From Cetobacterium sp. NK01 (GTDB lineage: Bacteria > Fusobacteriota > Fusobacteriia > Fusobacteriales > Fusobacteriaceae): a stretch of DNA of 64,000 bases. Below the pieces are notes generated by a model. That model was not told the DNA's origin, searched no databases, and was given only the letters and a program-made list of their open reading frames with translations. Below, piece after piece: positions 8,466 to 17,001 of this stretch. The stretch spans positions 1,302,001 to 1,366,000 of the forward strand of contig NZ_JANIBO010000001.1 of the NCBI RefSeq assembly GCF_024506395.1, read 5' to 3'. Position 1 is the stretch's first letter, and every line of letters begins with the position of its first letter. The translations under genes and the position numbers were made by a program.

Positions 8466-8495
8466 AAAGCTAAGTAGGTTTTTCTACTTAGCTTT
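8466..8495. terminator. Bidirectional intrinsic terminator
   Basis: The 12-bp stem AAAGCTAAGTAG / CTACTTAGCTTT lies between the convergent receptor and DnaJ-like genes, with T or A tracts on both sides. Confidence 0.85.
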
Positions 8496-8503
8496 ATTTA
8501 GAG

Positions 8504-9526
8504 TTACAATTTAAAAAATCTTTTAACTTTATCTAAGAAACTTGTTTTAATTTTTCTGTTCTTATCTTTTAGTTTTTCATCAAACTCTTTAAGTAAAGTC
8601 TTTTGCTCATCATCTAAATCAACAGGAACTTCAATTACAATTTCAGCATAATGATTTCCTTTTTTCTTAGTTTTAGGATTAAAGATACCATACTCTCTAA
8701 GTGCAAAACGTTTTCCACTTTGAGTTCCAGCAGGTATTTTTATTTTTTTATTTCCACTTAAAGTAGGGACTTCCACTTCTCCACCAAGGGATGCAGTATA
8801 GTAACTAACAGGGACTTTACAGATAATGTCATAACCATCTCTTACAAAAAGATCATCTGCTTTAATTTTTATATGTATGTAAAGATCTCCATGTGGACCT
8901 CCACTTGTACTAGCATTACCAAACTTTGCAAGTTTTAATTTCTGTCCATCTGCTATACCAGCAGGTATTTTAAATTTCTTCTCAACCTCTTCAGGAGCTC
9001 CATTTTTTCCAGTACGAGCATATCTTATAGTTTTTTCTCCGCCTTTAGCAGATTCTTCTAAGGATATCTCAATCTCCATGGAAAGATCACTTCCTGGTTG
9101 AGGACCTCTTTTTCTAGAACCTCTACCTCCAAAGAATGATCCAAAAATGTCTCCTAAATCCTCTTCGTTACCACCGCCAAACTCATTGAAGTTAAAGTTG
9201 AAATTGCCAAAGTTAAAGTCTTGGTAATTCTGTCCACCACCATATTGTCCGTAACCTTGAGAACTACTTGGACCACCACCTTGTTCAAAAGCAGCGTGAC
9301 CAAAAGTATCGTACTGAGTTCTTTTTTCAGGATCAGATAAAATCTGGTAAGCCTCATTAACCTCTTTAAATTTCTTTTCGGCGTTAGCCTTTTCAGTTTC
9401 GCTAGAAGCACTAAATTTGTCAGGGTGATATTTTCTAGCTTGTTTTCTATAAGCTTTTTTTATCTCAGCTTCACTGGCATTTTTATTAACTTCTAAAATC
9501 TTATAAAAATCCTCTTTTAGAGCCAT
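8504..9526 (-). CDS. DnaJ-family co-chaperone, CbpA-like (no zinc finger)
   Basis: This 340-residue cytoplasmic Hsp40 stimulates DnaK ATPase activity and delivers unfolded clients. The J domain covers residues 1-70 with HPD at 34-36. A Gly/Phe/Asn-rich linker (about 85-135) with many FNFG-type repeats follows, then the two beta-barrel client-binding domains (about 145-315). The CxxCxGxG zinc-finger repeats of canonical DnaJ are absent, so this is the CbpA/type II form. The start ATG has GGAGG upstream. No CIRCE element was found in its upstream region; an AAGGAA-N4-TTCCTT inverted repeat lies at 9599-9614, meaning unknown. A full DnaJ probably exists elsewhere in the genome. Confidence 0.9.
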   Translation of the reverse strand: MALKEDFYKILEVNKNASEAEIKKAYRKQARKYHPDKFSASSETEKANAEKKFKEVNEAYQILSDPEKRTQYDTFGHAAFEQGGGPSSSQGYGQYGGGQNYQDFNFGNFNFNFNEFGGGNEEDLGDIFGSFFGGRGSRKRGPQPGSDLSMEIEISLEESAKGGEKTIRYARTGKNGAPEEVEKKFKIPAGIADGQKLKLAKFGNASTSGGPHGDLYIHIKIKADDLFVRDGYDIICKVPVSYYTASLGGEVEVPTLSGNKKIKIPAGTQSGKRFALREYGIFNPKTKKKGNHYAEIVIEVPVDLDDEQKTLLKEFDEKLKDKNRKIKTSFLDKVKRFFKL

Positions 9527-9729
9527 AGCTAGCCTCCTTTTATAGTAAAACTATAATTAAATAATTTATATAACTATCTTTTTTACTTTACTAACTTAAG
9601 GAAGAAATTCCTTTAGATTTATAAAAGAAAAAAATATATAAAAAATAAAAAGAAAAATCTCTTTTTTGTAGAACAAAGGTTACAGAGAGTAAAAAAAATT
9701 ATAATATATCTAAGGAAAGGTGATTTGCT

Positions 9730-10041
9730 ATGTCTATAAAAATAACAACAGAAAAATTTGAATCATTTATTTTAGAGTGTGTTAATGAAATGAAAACTGG
9801 AGAGAAAGTTGAATTCAGTCAAGTAGAAAGAGAAGAGTTTACAAAAAAAGGAAAACCATTCTCAAAAGCTCATAAAATAACTTTAACAAAAGTTGATGAT
9901 GATAGATTTACTATCATAGATAGAGGAAATGAAGATATAGAGTACTCAAATATTGACTTTAATGAAGTTATAAAAGAGTTAATGAAATTAAAAGAAAAAG
10001 AGTTTGGAGACTGTGAGCATTTCTTTGCTTATAGAGACTAA
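9730..10041 (+). CDS. Hypothetical protein, 103 residues
   Basis: This is a small, charged, soluble protein that I do not recognise. It is predicted as mixed alpha/beta, Lys/Glu-rich, without signal peptide or membrane segment, and ends in FGDCEHFFAYRD. It has a clear ribosome site (AGGAAAGG) and an upstream TATAAT at about 9702, and is followed by a strong terminator, so it is very likely a real single-gene unit. The neighbours (DnaJ-like chaperone, cyclopropane synthase) do not suggest a specific role. Confidence 0.75.
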   Translation: MSIKITTEKFESFILECVNEMKTGEKVEFSQVEREEFTKKGKPFSKAHKITLTKVDDDRFTIIDRGNEDIEYSNIDFNEVIKELMKLKEKEFGDCEHFFAYRD

Positions 10042-10058
10042 TTAGAGCTTGAGTTATG

Positions 10059-10088
10059 AAGACTAGATGAAAAGATCTAGTCTTTTTT
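10059..10088 (+). terminator. Intrinsic terminator
   Basis: A perfect 10-bp stem AAGACTAGAT / ATCTAGTCTT is followed by a T run. Confidence 0.85.
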
Positions 10089-10180
10089 ATTTCGTATCTG
10101 AAATTATTAACTAATTTGTAGGAGAATAAAAAAACATCTTGTATATTGAGAGCGTAAAACTAAAAAATAGGAGGATGAAG

Positions 10181-11299
10181 ATGGATTCTAAAAGAGCAGT
10201 TGAAAGTTTATTGGACTATGCAGACATAAAAATTAATGGAGAGAGAGATTGGGATATACTAGTAAATGACGACTACTTCTATAGTCAAGTTTTAAAAGAT
10301 GGTTCTCTTGGATTAGGAGAAGCATATATGGATAATCTTTGGGATTGTAAACAGCTAGATCAATTTATTTTTAATGTTTTAAGAGCTGATCTAAAAAGTA
10401 AATATGATAAAGAGGTTATGTTAGCAGCAGCAAAAGAAAAGCTAAAAGGAGTATTTTCATCACATACAATAAGTAACTGTAAAAAAGATATACATCACCA
10501 CTATGATATAGGAAATGATCTTTTCAAAAATATGCTAGATGAGAGAATGGTTTATAGTTGTGGATACTGGAAAGGTGTAGGAAGTTTAGAGGAAGCTCAA
10601 GAGCAAAAGCTGGATTTAATTTGTAGAAAAATTGGGTTAAAGCCAGGAATGACACTTTTAGATGTAGGTTGTGGATGGGGTCCTTTTATGAAATATGCAG
10701 CTGAAAAATATGGAGCTGTATGCACAGGGGTGACTCTATCTAAAGAGCAGATAAAACTTGGAGAAGAACTTTGTGAAGGGTTGCCTGTAAAGTTTTTATA
10801 TGAGGACTATAGACAGATAAAGGGAGAACAATTTGACAGAATAGTTTCTGTTGGAATGTTTGAGCATGTGGGACCAGAAAACTATAAAGTTTTTATGAAA
10901 AAGATGAATGAGTTATTAAAAGATGATGGAGTATTTTTACTTCATACAATAGGAGGATCTGACTCTGGAAAAGGAACTGATCCTTGGATAGTGAAATATA
11001 TATTTCCAAATGGAGCTATACCAAGAATAAAAGGTATTGGAGAAGCAATGGAAGATAATTTCTATATGGAAGATTGGCATGATTTTGGTCCTGATTATGA
11101 TAAGACGCTTATGGAATGGTATAAGAGATTTATAAAAAATTGGGACAACATAAAAGAAAACTATGATGAGAGATTTAAAAGGATGTGGGAATACTATATC
11201 TTAGCTTGTGCAGGAGCTTTTAGAGCTAGAGATCTATCACTTTGGCAAATTGTTATGACAAAGAAAAGAGTTGATAAGATAGATTGTCGTATCTCTTAA
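10181..11299 (+). CDS. cfa: Cyclopropane-fatty-acyl-phospholipid synthase
   Basis: This 372-residue enzyme transfers a methylene group from S-adenosylmethionine to cis double bonds of membrane phospholipids, making cyclopropane fatty acids as cells stop growing or meet acid. It has the N-terminal lipid-binding region, HHYDIGNDLF, the YSCGYW segment near residue 125, the SAM motif LLDVGCGWG near 158-166, and VGMFEHVG. The length is close to the E. coli enzyme (382). The ATG at 10181 is chosen because AGGAGG lies six bases upstream; earlier in-frame starts (10139, 10175) are badly spaced. It is a single gene closed by a terminator. Confidence 0.92.
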   Translation: MDSKRAVESLLDYADIKINGERDWDILVNDDYFYSQVLKDGSLGLGEAYMDNLWDCKQLDQFIFNVLRADLKSKYDKEVMLAAAKEKLKGVFSSHTISNCKKDIHHHYDIGNDLFKNMLDERMVYSCGYWKGVGSLEEAQEQKLDLICRKIGLKPGMTLLDVGCGWGPFMKYAAEKYGAVCTGVTLSKEQIKLGEELCEGLPVKFLYEDYRQIKGEQFDRIVSVGMFEHVGPENYKVFMKKMNELLKDDGVFLLHTIGGSDSGKGTDPWIVKYIFPNGAIPRIKGIGEAMEDNFYMEDWHDFGPDYDKTLMEWYKRFIKNWDNIKENYDERFKRMWEYYILACAGAFRARDLSLWQIVMTKKRVDKIDCRIS

Positions 11300-11306
11300 A
11301 AAACAT

Positions 11307-11337
11307 AAAAAAAAAGAGGGATACCCCTCTTTTTTTA
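11307..11337. terminator. Bidirectional intrinsic terminator
   Basis: AAAAAGAGGG / CCCTCTTTTT stem with A and T tracts on both sides lies between convergent genes. Confidence 0.85.
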
Positions 11338-12657
11338 ATAGCTTAAAATTCCGAATTTAACAAGTATCATCGCGATTGAATAGATAATAGGGAATGTTAT
11401 AGCAGTTCTTAAAATAAAGAATTTAGCTACGTCTAATATAGAGAATCCCATCTTAGAGTTAACTAATATCATCCCAGTTTCACTTAAAAATATTAATTGT
11501 GCAAAAGAAAGAGTTCCAACTATAAATCTAGCTACTTCACTAGTTGTATTTTCAATAAATAAAGCAGGTAGATACATATCAGAGAAACCAACAATCATAG
11601 CTGGTGCCATTTGAGATGCAACTTCATGAGTGAATCCAAGCATCTTTAAAATTGGCATTAATGGCATAGAAAGGATATTGAAGAAACTAGTGTTTTCAGC
11701 AATAACTAAACCAATTGAACCAACACACATAATAACTGGAATGAAAGTTATATAGATAACTAAAACTTTAAAAAGAGAGTCTACAATAATCTCTTTTTCA
11801 GAGGCCTTTCCAGCTGTTGTAGTCGCTAAGTGAAGAGCTTCAGCAAAACTTTTAGCTCCGTTGTCATCCACTTTATTTCCATCGTAATATTCATTTTTAA
11901 ACTTTTTTAAAGGTAGTCTAGCAATTATGAAACCAGCAACTATTGTTGAGAAAGCTATAGTTCCATAAAATACCCAGAAAATCTTAGAAAACTTAAGTAA
12001 ATCTGCAACTACTGCAGCAAAAGATATACCAACTATTGAGAACGAAGTTGCAATTATAGCAGCTTCTCTTTGAGTATAGTAACCTTTTTGGTACTGTTGA
12101 TCTGTAACTACAATTCCAATAGTTCCATCTCCAAGGAATGAAGCTAAAGCATCAATAGCAGCATATCCAGGAACTTTGAAAACTTTTCTCATTACAGGAG
12201 CGATTAGTGTCCCAATAAATTCAACTAATCCAAAAGATGTAAGAAGTGGCATTAGCATAACTCCTATGAAGAAAGTAACCATAAGAGGAGGGATCATATC
12301 TCCAGCCATTAAACCACCAGTGTTCTCGTTGCTTAAAAATTCAGGCGCAATTCCAAGTGAGATTAAAATAAACATGAACGAACCACCTATTCTTAAGATA
12401 CCACTTAATTTATCTGTAACGAATAGATCGTTTAAATATTGTTCTTTAAAATTCTTTTTGATGAATCCAAGTATTGTTCCAGAAATTGTAATAACTGAAC
12501 AAAACATTATTAAGAAATTAACCCAGCTTGAAAAATTATTTAGAACAAAGTTTTTTAGGTGACCCATAATAATAGATGATTCACCACCAATTGTAATAGG
12601 AGCTAGAAAAGCTAAAAGTCCCATTAAAGAATAAATACCAAATTTTAGTATTGCCAT
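11335..12657 (-). CDS. YjiH-family membrane protein (nucleoside-recognition/GATE domain)
   Basis: This 440-residue polytopic membrane protein has about ten hydrophobic segments. It matches the YjiH family, which carries the nucleoside-transporter-type GATE domain. Recognisable parts are the N-terminal LAPITIGGESSIIMGHL, ASFLGDGTIGIVVTDQQYQKGYYTQREAAIIATSFS (described by its ends only: ASFLGDGT to AAIIATSFS), and VGFSDMYLPALFIEN. The transported solute is not established for the family. The gene is preceded by a roughly 200-nt leader with an intrinsic terminator just before the ribosome site, so expression is probably set by transcription attenuation. Its gene end overlaps the shared terminator with cfa. 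Confidence 0.8.
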   Translation of the reverse strand: MAILKFGIYSLMGLLAFLAPITIGGESSIIMGHLKNFVLNNFSSWVNFLIMFCSVITISGTILGFIKKNFKEQYLNDLFVTDKLSGILRIGGSFMFILISLGIAPEFLSNENTGGLMAGDMIPPLMVTFFIGVMLMPLLTSFGLVEFIGTLIAPVMRKVFKVPGYAAIDALASFLGDGTIGIVVTDQQYQKGYYTQREAAIIATSFSIVGISFAAVVADLLKFSKIFWVFYGTIAFSTIVAGFIIARLPLKKFKNEYYDGNKVDDNGAKSFAEALHLATTTAGKASEKEIIVDSLFKVLVIYITFIPVIMCVGSIGLVIAENTSFFNILSMPLMPILKMLGFTHEVASQMAPAMIVGFSDMYLPALFIENTTSEVARFIVGTLSFAQLIFLSETGMILVNSKMGFSILDVAKFFILRTAITFPIIYSIAMILVKFGILSY

Positions 12658-12856
12658 TATAAAAACCTCCAGAAATTAAAAAATTTCTGCCAAATAAAAA
12701 AACATACTTAATAAAAAGTATGCCTGAATTGAGAACTTATGTTATTAAGCGTATTACTATGGCAGCTTCGTAATACTTAATTCACAGGAACATGTCGTCA
12801 TCGCCATCGGCCTTAGGCTCAAAACATATAAGTGAACTAACCTCTGTTTAAATTGT
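12658..12856 (-). ncRNA. Structured 5' leader of the YjiH gene, riboswitch candidate
   Basis: Transcription should begin near 12856, downstream of a clear promoter. The leader contains closing arms TTCAC/GTGAA (about 12832/12782), GCCGATGGC, and a stem AAGTATTAC / GTAATACGCTT with a 12-nt loop. It then has an intrinsic terminator (GCATACTT / AAGTATGT plus seven U, about 12695-12724) and a last hairpin CAGAAATT / AATTTCTG that abuts the GGAGG site. The region is richer in G+C than the surrounding intergenic DNA. I tested it by eye against lysine, M-box, SAM, purine, TPP, FMN, cobalamin, yybP-ykoY and T-box patterns and it fits none well. Confidence 0.55.
12695..12724 (-). terminator. Intrinsic terminator inside the YjiH leader
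   Basis: On the minus strand GCATACTT, a 6-nt loop, AAGTATGT and seven T lie upstream of the gene they would control. This is the usual expression platform of attenuation. Confidence 0.7.
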
Positions 12857-12862
12857 CAGTTA

Positions 12863-12891
12863 AGTATACTTGAAATCAAAGGGAATGTAAA
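12863..12891 (-). promoter_or_regulatory. Promoter of the YjiH leader
   Basis: Minus strand TTTACA (12891-12886), 17-bp spacer, TATACT (12868-12863). Confidence 0.65.
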
Positions 12892-12942
12892 GAAAAAAAA
12901 TATTTTTTTTAGTAGAGAAATGGAAAAAAGCCTATGGCTAGA

Positions 12943-12983
12943 GAAAACGGTATATTTACTAAATATATTCAAATTAGTATATT
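12943..12983 (+). promoter_or_regulatory. GAG-regulon promoter of the cytoplasmic PL8 gene
   Basis: GAAAACGGTATATTTACT includes the -35 TTTACT (12955-12960). A 17-bp spacer leads to TATATT (12978-12983). The part just before the -35 is shared with five other promoters of the locus. Confidence 0.65.
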
Positions 12984-13039
12984 AAAGGCAAAAAGAATTC
13001 TATAAATATAGAAAAAAGATTATAAAAGGAGTGAAATAA

Positions 13040-14860
13040 ATGGGGGAGATTTTAAAAAAACGTATAGAATATTTAACAGGGAAAAATGCACCAGAAGAGG
13101 TTTTAAAAAAACTAGAGCATGAGTGTAAAGATATTTTAAAAGAGTGTAGTGAAAATAGTACATTAATAGATAAAGAGGAGAGTAAAGTTTTAGTTGAAAG
13201 GGTGAGAGATAGTTATAAAAAGATCCTGACTTTAGGAGTTGCTTATAACACAACTAATTCAAAATACTATAGAGATGAAAAAATAGTTGAAATAGCAAAG
13301 GGTGTTTTAGAAAATAACTATGAAAACTACTATAATCTAAACTCTATAGAACATACAAACTGGTGGCAGTGGGAGATTGGGTATCCTTTACTTTTAAATG
13401 ATATCTTAATCCTTTTTAATAAAGAGTTAAAAAAAGAGCTTATAAATAAAATATTAGATGTAACAAAATATTTTTTGCCAGATGAAAATTACCTTGGAAA
13501 TAATCCAGTGGCAATTCATCCTAGTGGAAAACCTTTAAGAAGAGCAACTGGTGGAAATCTAATAGATACAGCAAAGATTCTATTTTTAAGAGGGGTTCTT
13601 TTAAAGGATATGGCTATGTGTCAAAAGGCAGTGGAATCTATGTCTGAAACTTTAGAGATAATAGATGAAAAAAATGTAGAGACAATTAGTAATAGAGATG
13701 GTTTTTATGCAGATGGATCATTCATTCAACATGGATTTATACCATATGCAGGAACTTATGGAAATGTTTTACTTTCAGGGATAGCAGAGATAATATATCT
13801 AGTTAATAAAGAGTTGAGAGAGAAAATAGATACAGGTAAAATTTGTGAAAGAGTTTATGCTTCTTTTGAACCGCTGTTTTTTAAAGGAGCTATGACAGAT
13901 ATAGTCAATGGAAGAGCTATAACAAGAGCTGGTAATGATCATCAAATAGGACATGAGGTTATAAATTCCCTACTACTTTTAGCTGATGGGGTAGAGGAAA
14001 CTGATAGAATAAAACTTTTAGAGATAGCTAAAAGAGAGTTAGCTTTAGATGAGTTTTATTCATATAAGAAGAAGGAGAAAAGAGCGATATTCTACAATTT
14101 ATCTAAAGAGGTTTTAAAGAACTCAAAGATCAAAGTTAAAGATTATTCTAGTGAAGTAAAGTGTTTTAATGAGATGGATAGAGTATTTTATAGAAATAAA
14201 AATTTTGCAATAGGTATAGCTATGCATAGTAAAAATATAGGAACTTTTGAAAGTTTCAATGGTGAAAATACAAGGGGTTGGTTCACTGGAGATGGAGCAG
14301 TTTATATCTATTCTAGAGGAGATGAGTATATAGATTACTGGAAAGGAGTTGATTTTAACTATATTCCAGGAACAACTGAGATAAAAATGGATATGGAAAA
14401 AGTAAAAAATATAGAGAGTACTGTAGATAATATGCCTAAAAATAGTGTGGCAGAAGGATATGGAAATGAGGACTCTGGAGTTGCGTATATGGAGTTTATA
14501 AACTGGAATGGAAAGTTAAAAAGCAGAAAAAACTATATTTTTAAGAAGAGTGGAATGGTTTATTTAGAGAACTATATAACTGGGAAGGGAGAGGTTTATT
14601 CAACAGTTGCTAATATGAGAATATCTAATCTAAAAAACAAAACTGTACGTTTAGATGGAAAGCCAATGGAGGGAGAAAAGGTAACAGGGGAGTTTAAAGA
14701 GATCTCTTTAGGGAATTTAATATATAAATTTTATAAAAGTGAAAAAATAAATTTAGAAGTGTATGGATCAGATGAAAATAAGTTTATAAAAATTTGGATA
14801 GATTTAGGAGAGAATCCGATCAATTATACTATTGCATGGGAAGTGGTAGTTGTAGTATAA
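13040..14860 (+). CDS. Cytoplasmic PL8-family polysaccharide lyase
   Basis: This 606-residue enzyme belongs to polysaccharide lyase family 8 (hyaluronate/chondroitin AC lyases), which cut beta-1,4 bonds to uronic acid by beta-elimination. The conserved WWQWEIG segment is at 108-114. Catalytic residues of the pneumococcal enzyme (Asn349, His399, Tyr408) correspond to N173 in TGGN, H231 in GSFIQH and Y240 in YAGTYG; the His-Tyr spacing of nine is kept. Unlike classical members (700-1000 residues, secreted) it has no signal peptide, so it should act on imported oligosaccharides. It opens the glycosaminoglycan locus, has a shared-motif promoter, and is followed after 30 bp by the AraC-type regulator. 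Confidence 0.88.
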   Translation: MGEILKKRIEYLTGKNAPEEVLKKLEHECKDILKECSENSTLIDKEESKVLVERVRDSYKKILTLGVAYNTTNSKYYRDEKIVEIAKGVLENNYENYYNLNSIEHTNWWQWEIGYPLLLNDILILFNKELKKELINKILDVTKYFLPDENYLGNNPVAIHPSGKPLRRATGGNLIDTAKILFLRGVLLKDMAMCQKAVESMSETLEIIDEKNVETISNRDGFYADGSFIQHGFIPYAGTYGNVLLSGIAEIIYLVNKELREKIDTGKICERVYASFEPLFFKGAMTDIVNGRAITRAGNDHQIGHEVINSLLLLADGVEETDRIKLLEIAKRELALDEFYSYKKKEKRAIFYNLSKEVLKNSKIKVKDYSSEVKCFNEMDRVFYRNKNFAIGIAMHSKNIGTFESFNGENTRGWFTGDGAVYIYSRGDEYIDYWKGVDFNYIPGTTEIKMDMEKVKNIESTVDNMPKNSVAEGYGNEDSGVAYMEFINWNGKLKSRKNYIFKKSGMVYLENYITGKGEVYSTVANMRISNLKNKTVRLDGKPMEGEKVTGEFKEISLGNLIYKFYKSEKINLEVYGSDENKFIKIWIDLGENPINYTIAWEVVVVV

Positions 14861-14890
14861 TAAAATAAAAAGTTTTATAAAAGGGGAATC

Positions 14891-16882
14891 ATGTTAAAAA
14901 AAGAACGTAAAAATGTATTTTTTTATAAAAAAGTCTATGCTTTTTTACTTTTATCTTCAATAATTATATGTTTATTTGGGGTTAGTGAGTATATTTCATA
15001 TAAAAAAGAGGAAGAGTTAAGAGTTGAAAGAGTTTTAAATAAGATAAATTTAAAGATAGAATTAGTAATGTCATCAATAGGTGATTTAGAAAATACTGAA
15101 CCAATAAAAGAGTATTATAACTTAAAAGATGTATCTTATTACAATTTAATTAAAGTTTTACAGGAGATACAAAAAAAGAATAATATATATGGAAAACTTG
15201 GATATAATTTAAGTTTAGGAAAAGATGATTCTGATGTTATAGTTACAGGAAATGGAACAAGAGAGAAAAATGTTCATTTAAAAAAAATAGGGGCTATGAA
15301 AAAAATAGAAACAGATTCTAATTTTCTTTTAATTCCAGGAAAAAAAGAGATAAGTTTTATTTTAAAAAATAAGATTTTTAACTTACAAGAAGGGATATTT
15401 TGGATAGTAACTTTAGATAGAGATCTTTTTTTCTCTGAACTTATAGATGATGAAGAGGGAAGATGGGATATATTAAAAAATGATAAAATATACTATCTAG
15501 ATAAAAATATTGTGGTAAAAAGAAGAGGAAATGAGGGGTATATATTAAGAAGTAGTGGATTAAATTTCAAATTTTTATATACACCGAACTATTCAATTTT
15601 TTATCAGATGTTATTTTTAAAATCAGTTGTTATATTCGTGATTTTAGGTCTACTGTTTTTGCTTATTGATTACTCAATTAAGTTATATAAAGAGAGAAAA
15701 CAGCTTATTGGAGAGATAAATAATTTAGCCGTTGTAGATAGAAGAAAAAACTTAAGAGATTTTGTTTTAGGTATTAAAAAAATTGATGAAGTTGGAGAGT
15801 TGACTAGAAAAGTAAAGGGACTTCAAGGAAGAAAGTTAAAAATTGTATTAGTAGAGATATATGATAGTGATGATGAAGGATTAGACTTTAAGAATTTCAC
15901 TTCAGCTAGAGAGTATCTAAAAGAGAGCTTATCAACAGAGGGTGGATACGAATATATTAACATTGACTATAAAAGTATTGCTTTTATAATTCCAGAAGAG
16001 AGTGACTCTGTTATTGAAGACGCATTTCATTTTATATTGGAAAATATAAGTGTCAAATATGGTGTAGAATTAATAGCTGCTGCTTCTGATGAGTTTGTTT
16101 CTGTAGAAAGTTTCCCTCAAGAGTATATAACTTGTAAAAAGATTTTAGATGCTAAATTTATGGCAAAAGGAAGAAAAGTTTTATTCTCTGAAAATATAAA
16201 AAGTGGAAAATTAATACTTACATATCCAATAGAAACAGAGGCGAAATTAGTATCTAAGTTATTAAATGGAAATCTTCAAGGTGCTAAAAAAATAGTGGAT
16301 GAGATTTTTATAGATAGAATAAATCCTGAGGCTATGGATAAAAAGGATATAAAGGAGTTCACAGGACTTTTATACAACACTTTAAATAGAGTTGTTGTAC
16401 AACTAAAAGAGATTGAAAGTTCACTACATTGTGATGATTTGGATATAGAAAGTATTACAAAAACAGGAGATTTAGATAAAATTAGAAGTATTTTTAATGA
16501 TTTAATATCTGAGATATGTAAACAAAAGAAGAGTAGCGAACAAGATGAAAATGAAGCTATAAGGGATAAGATAAAAAGTTACATAGATAATAATTATCAT
16601 TTGGATTTTTCATTAGATAACTTAGCAGATTATTTAGGTCTTTCTTTTAAATATACAAGTATTTTATTCAAAAAAGTTATGGGAGATAACTTTAAAAACT
16701 ATATAAATGTCTATAGGATAGAAAAAGCAAAAGAGATATTAAAAGAGAAAAAAGACATTAAAATTAAGGACTTAGCAGAAGAATTAGGATATAACAGTTC
16801 TAATACATTTATTAGAATATTCAAGAAATATGAGGGGATATCACCAACACAATTTAATCCTGAGGAGATTTTAGAAAAATAA
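14891..16882 (+). CDS. Membrane-anchored AraC-family transcriptional regulator
   Basis: This 663-residue one-component regulator has a short cytoplasmic start, a membrane helix at about 15-33, a roughly 210-residue outward-facing sensor region, a second helix at about 245-264, a cytoplasmic linker with YesN/GGDEF-like spacing, and a C-terminal double helix-turn-helix of the AraC family (about 565-655: LADYLGLSFKYTSILFKK and LAEELGYNSSNTFIRIFKKY). Such proteins (YesS/YtdP type) usually sense an external sugar or its binding protein and activate nearby uptake genes. Its place between the PL8 and GH88 genes makes it the leading candidate for binding the shared promoter element of the locus. Start ATG follows AAAAGGGG. 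Confidence 0.88.
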   Translation: MLKKERKNVFFYKKVYAFLLLSSIIICLFGVSEYISYKKEEELRVERVLNKINLKIELVMSSIGDLENTEPIKEYYNLKDVSYYNLIKVLQEIQKKNNIYGKLGYNLSLGKDDSDVIVTGNGTREKNVHLKKIGAMKKIETDSNFLLIPGKKEISFILKNKIFNLQEGIFWIVTLDRDLFFSELIDDEEGRWDILKNDKIYYLDKNIVVKRRGNEGYILRSSGLNFKFLYTPNYSIFYQMLFLKSVVIFVILGLLFLLIDYSIKLYKERKQLIGEINNLAVVDRRKNLRDFVLGIKKIDEVGELTRKVKGLQGRKLKIVLVEIYDSDDEGLDFKNFTSAREYLKESLSTEGGYEYINIDYKSIAFIIPEESDSVIEDAFHFILENISVKYGVELIAAASDEFVSVESFPQEYITCKKILDAKFMAKGRKVLFSENIKSGKLILTYPIETEAKLVSKLLNGNLQGAKKIVDEIFIDRINPEAMDKKDIKEFTGLLYNTLNRVVVQLKEIESSLHCDDLDIESITKTGDLDKIRSIFNDLISEICKQKKSSEQDENEAIRDKIKSYIDNNYHLDFSLDNLADYLGLSFKYTSILFKKVMGDNFKNYINVYRIEKAKEILKEKKDIKIKDLAEELGYNSSNTFIRIFKKYEGISPTQFNPEEILEK

Positions 16883-16910
16883 AGCTAAAATGGAATATAA
16901 AATGTAATAT

Positions 16911-16966
16911 AGAAAAAAGATGATACAAAAAAGATGATTTACAACTGAATAAATTCCCATTATAAT
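16911..16966 (+). promoter_or_regulatory. GAG-regulon promoter of the GH88 gene
   Basis: An AGAAAAA box (16911) stands 27 bp before the -35 TTTACA (16938-16943); the -10 TATAAT is at 16961-16966 (17-bp spacer). A 12-bp direct repeat AAAAAAGATGAT with a 14-bp period covers 16913-16938 and touches the -35, as expected for an activator site. Confidence 0.7.
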
Positions 16967-17001
16967 CCACTTAAATTTAAAACTCAAAAGGGGAGATAAA
17001 A

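Noticed and set aside
9527-9729. CIRCE heat-shock operator upstream of the DnaJ-like gene
   Set aside because: No TTAGCACTC / GAGTGCTAA pair is present; only a short AAGGAA-N4-TTCCTT repeat of unknown meaning.
10139-10180. Longer cfa start at TTG 10139 or ATG 10175
   Set aside because: AGGAGG lies inside this extension and is correctly spaced only for ATG 10181.
12176-12562. 128-codon plus-strand frame inside the YjiH gene
   Set aside because: Antisense to a well-supported membrane protein gene, with no ribosome site and no recognisable product.
12658-12860. Lysine riboswitch (leader begins with AGAGG after the promoter)
   Set aside because: The GCCGAAG, AGUA and closing AGGCUGUC-type elements are not present in the right order; M-box, T-box, SAM, purine, TPP, FMN, cobalamin and yybP-ykoY patterns also fail.
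13007-13030. ATATAGAAAAAAGATTATA just before the 13040 gene as a further regulon box
   Set aside because: It resembles the AGAAAAA-GATGAT boxes but lies after the promoter and next to the ribosome site, without a -35/-10 pair at the set distance.
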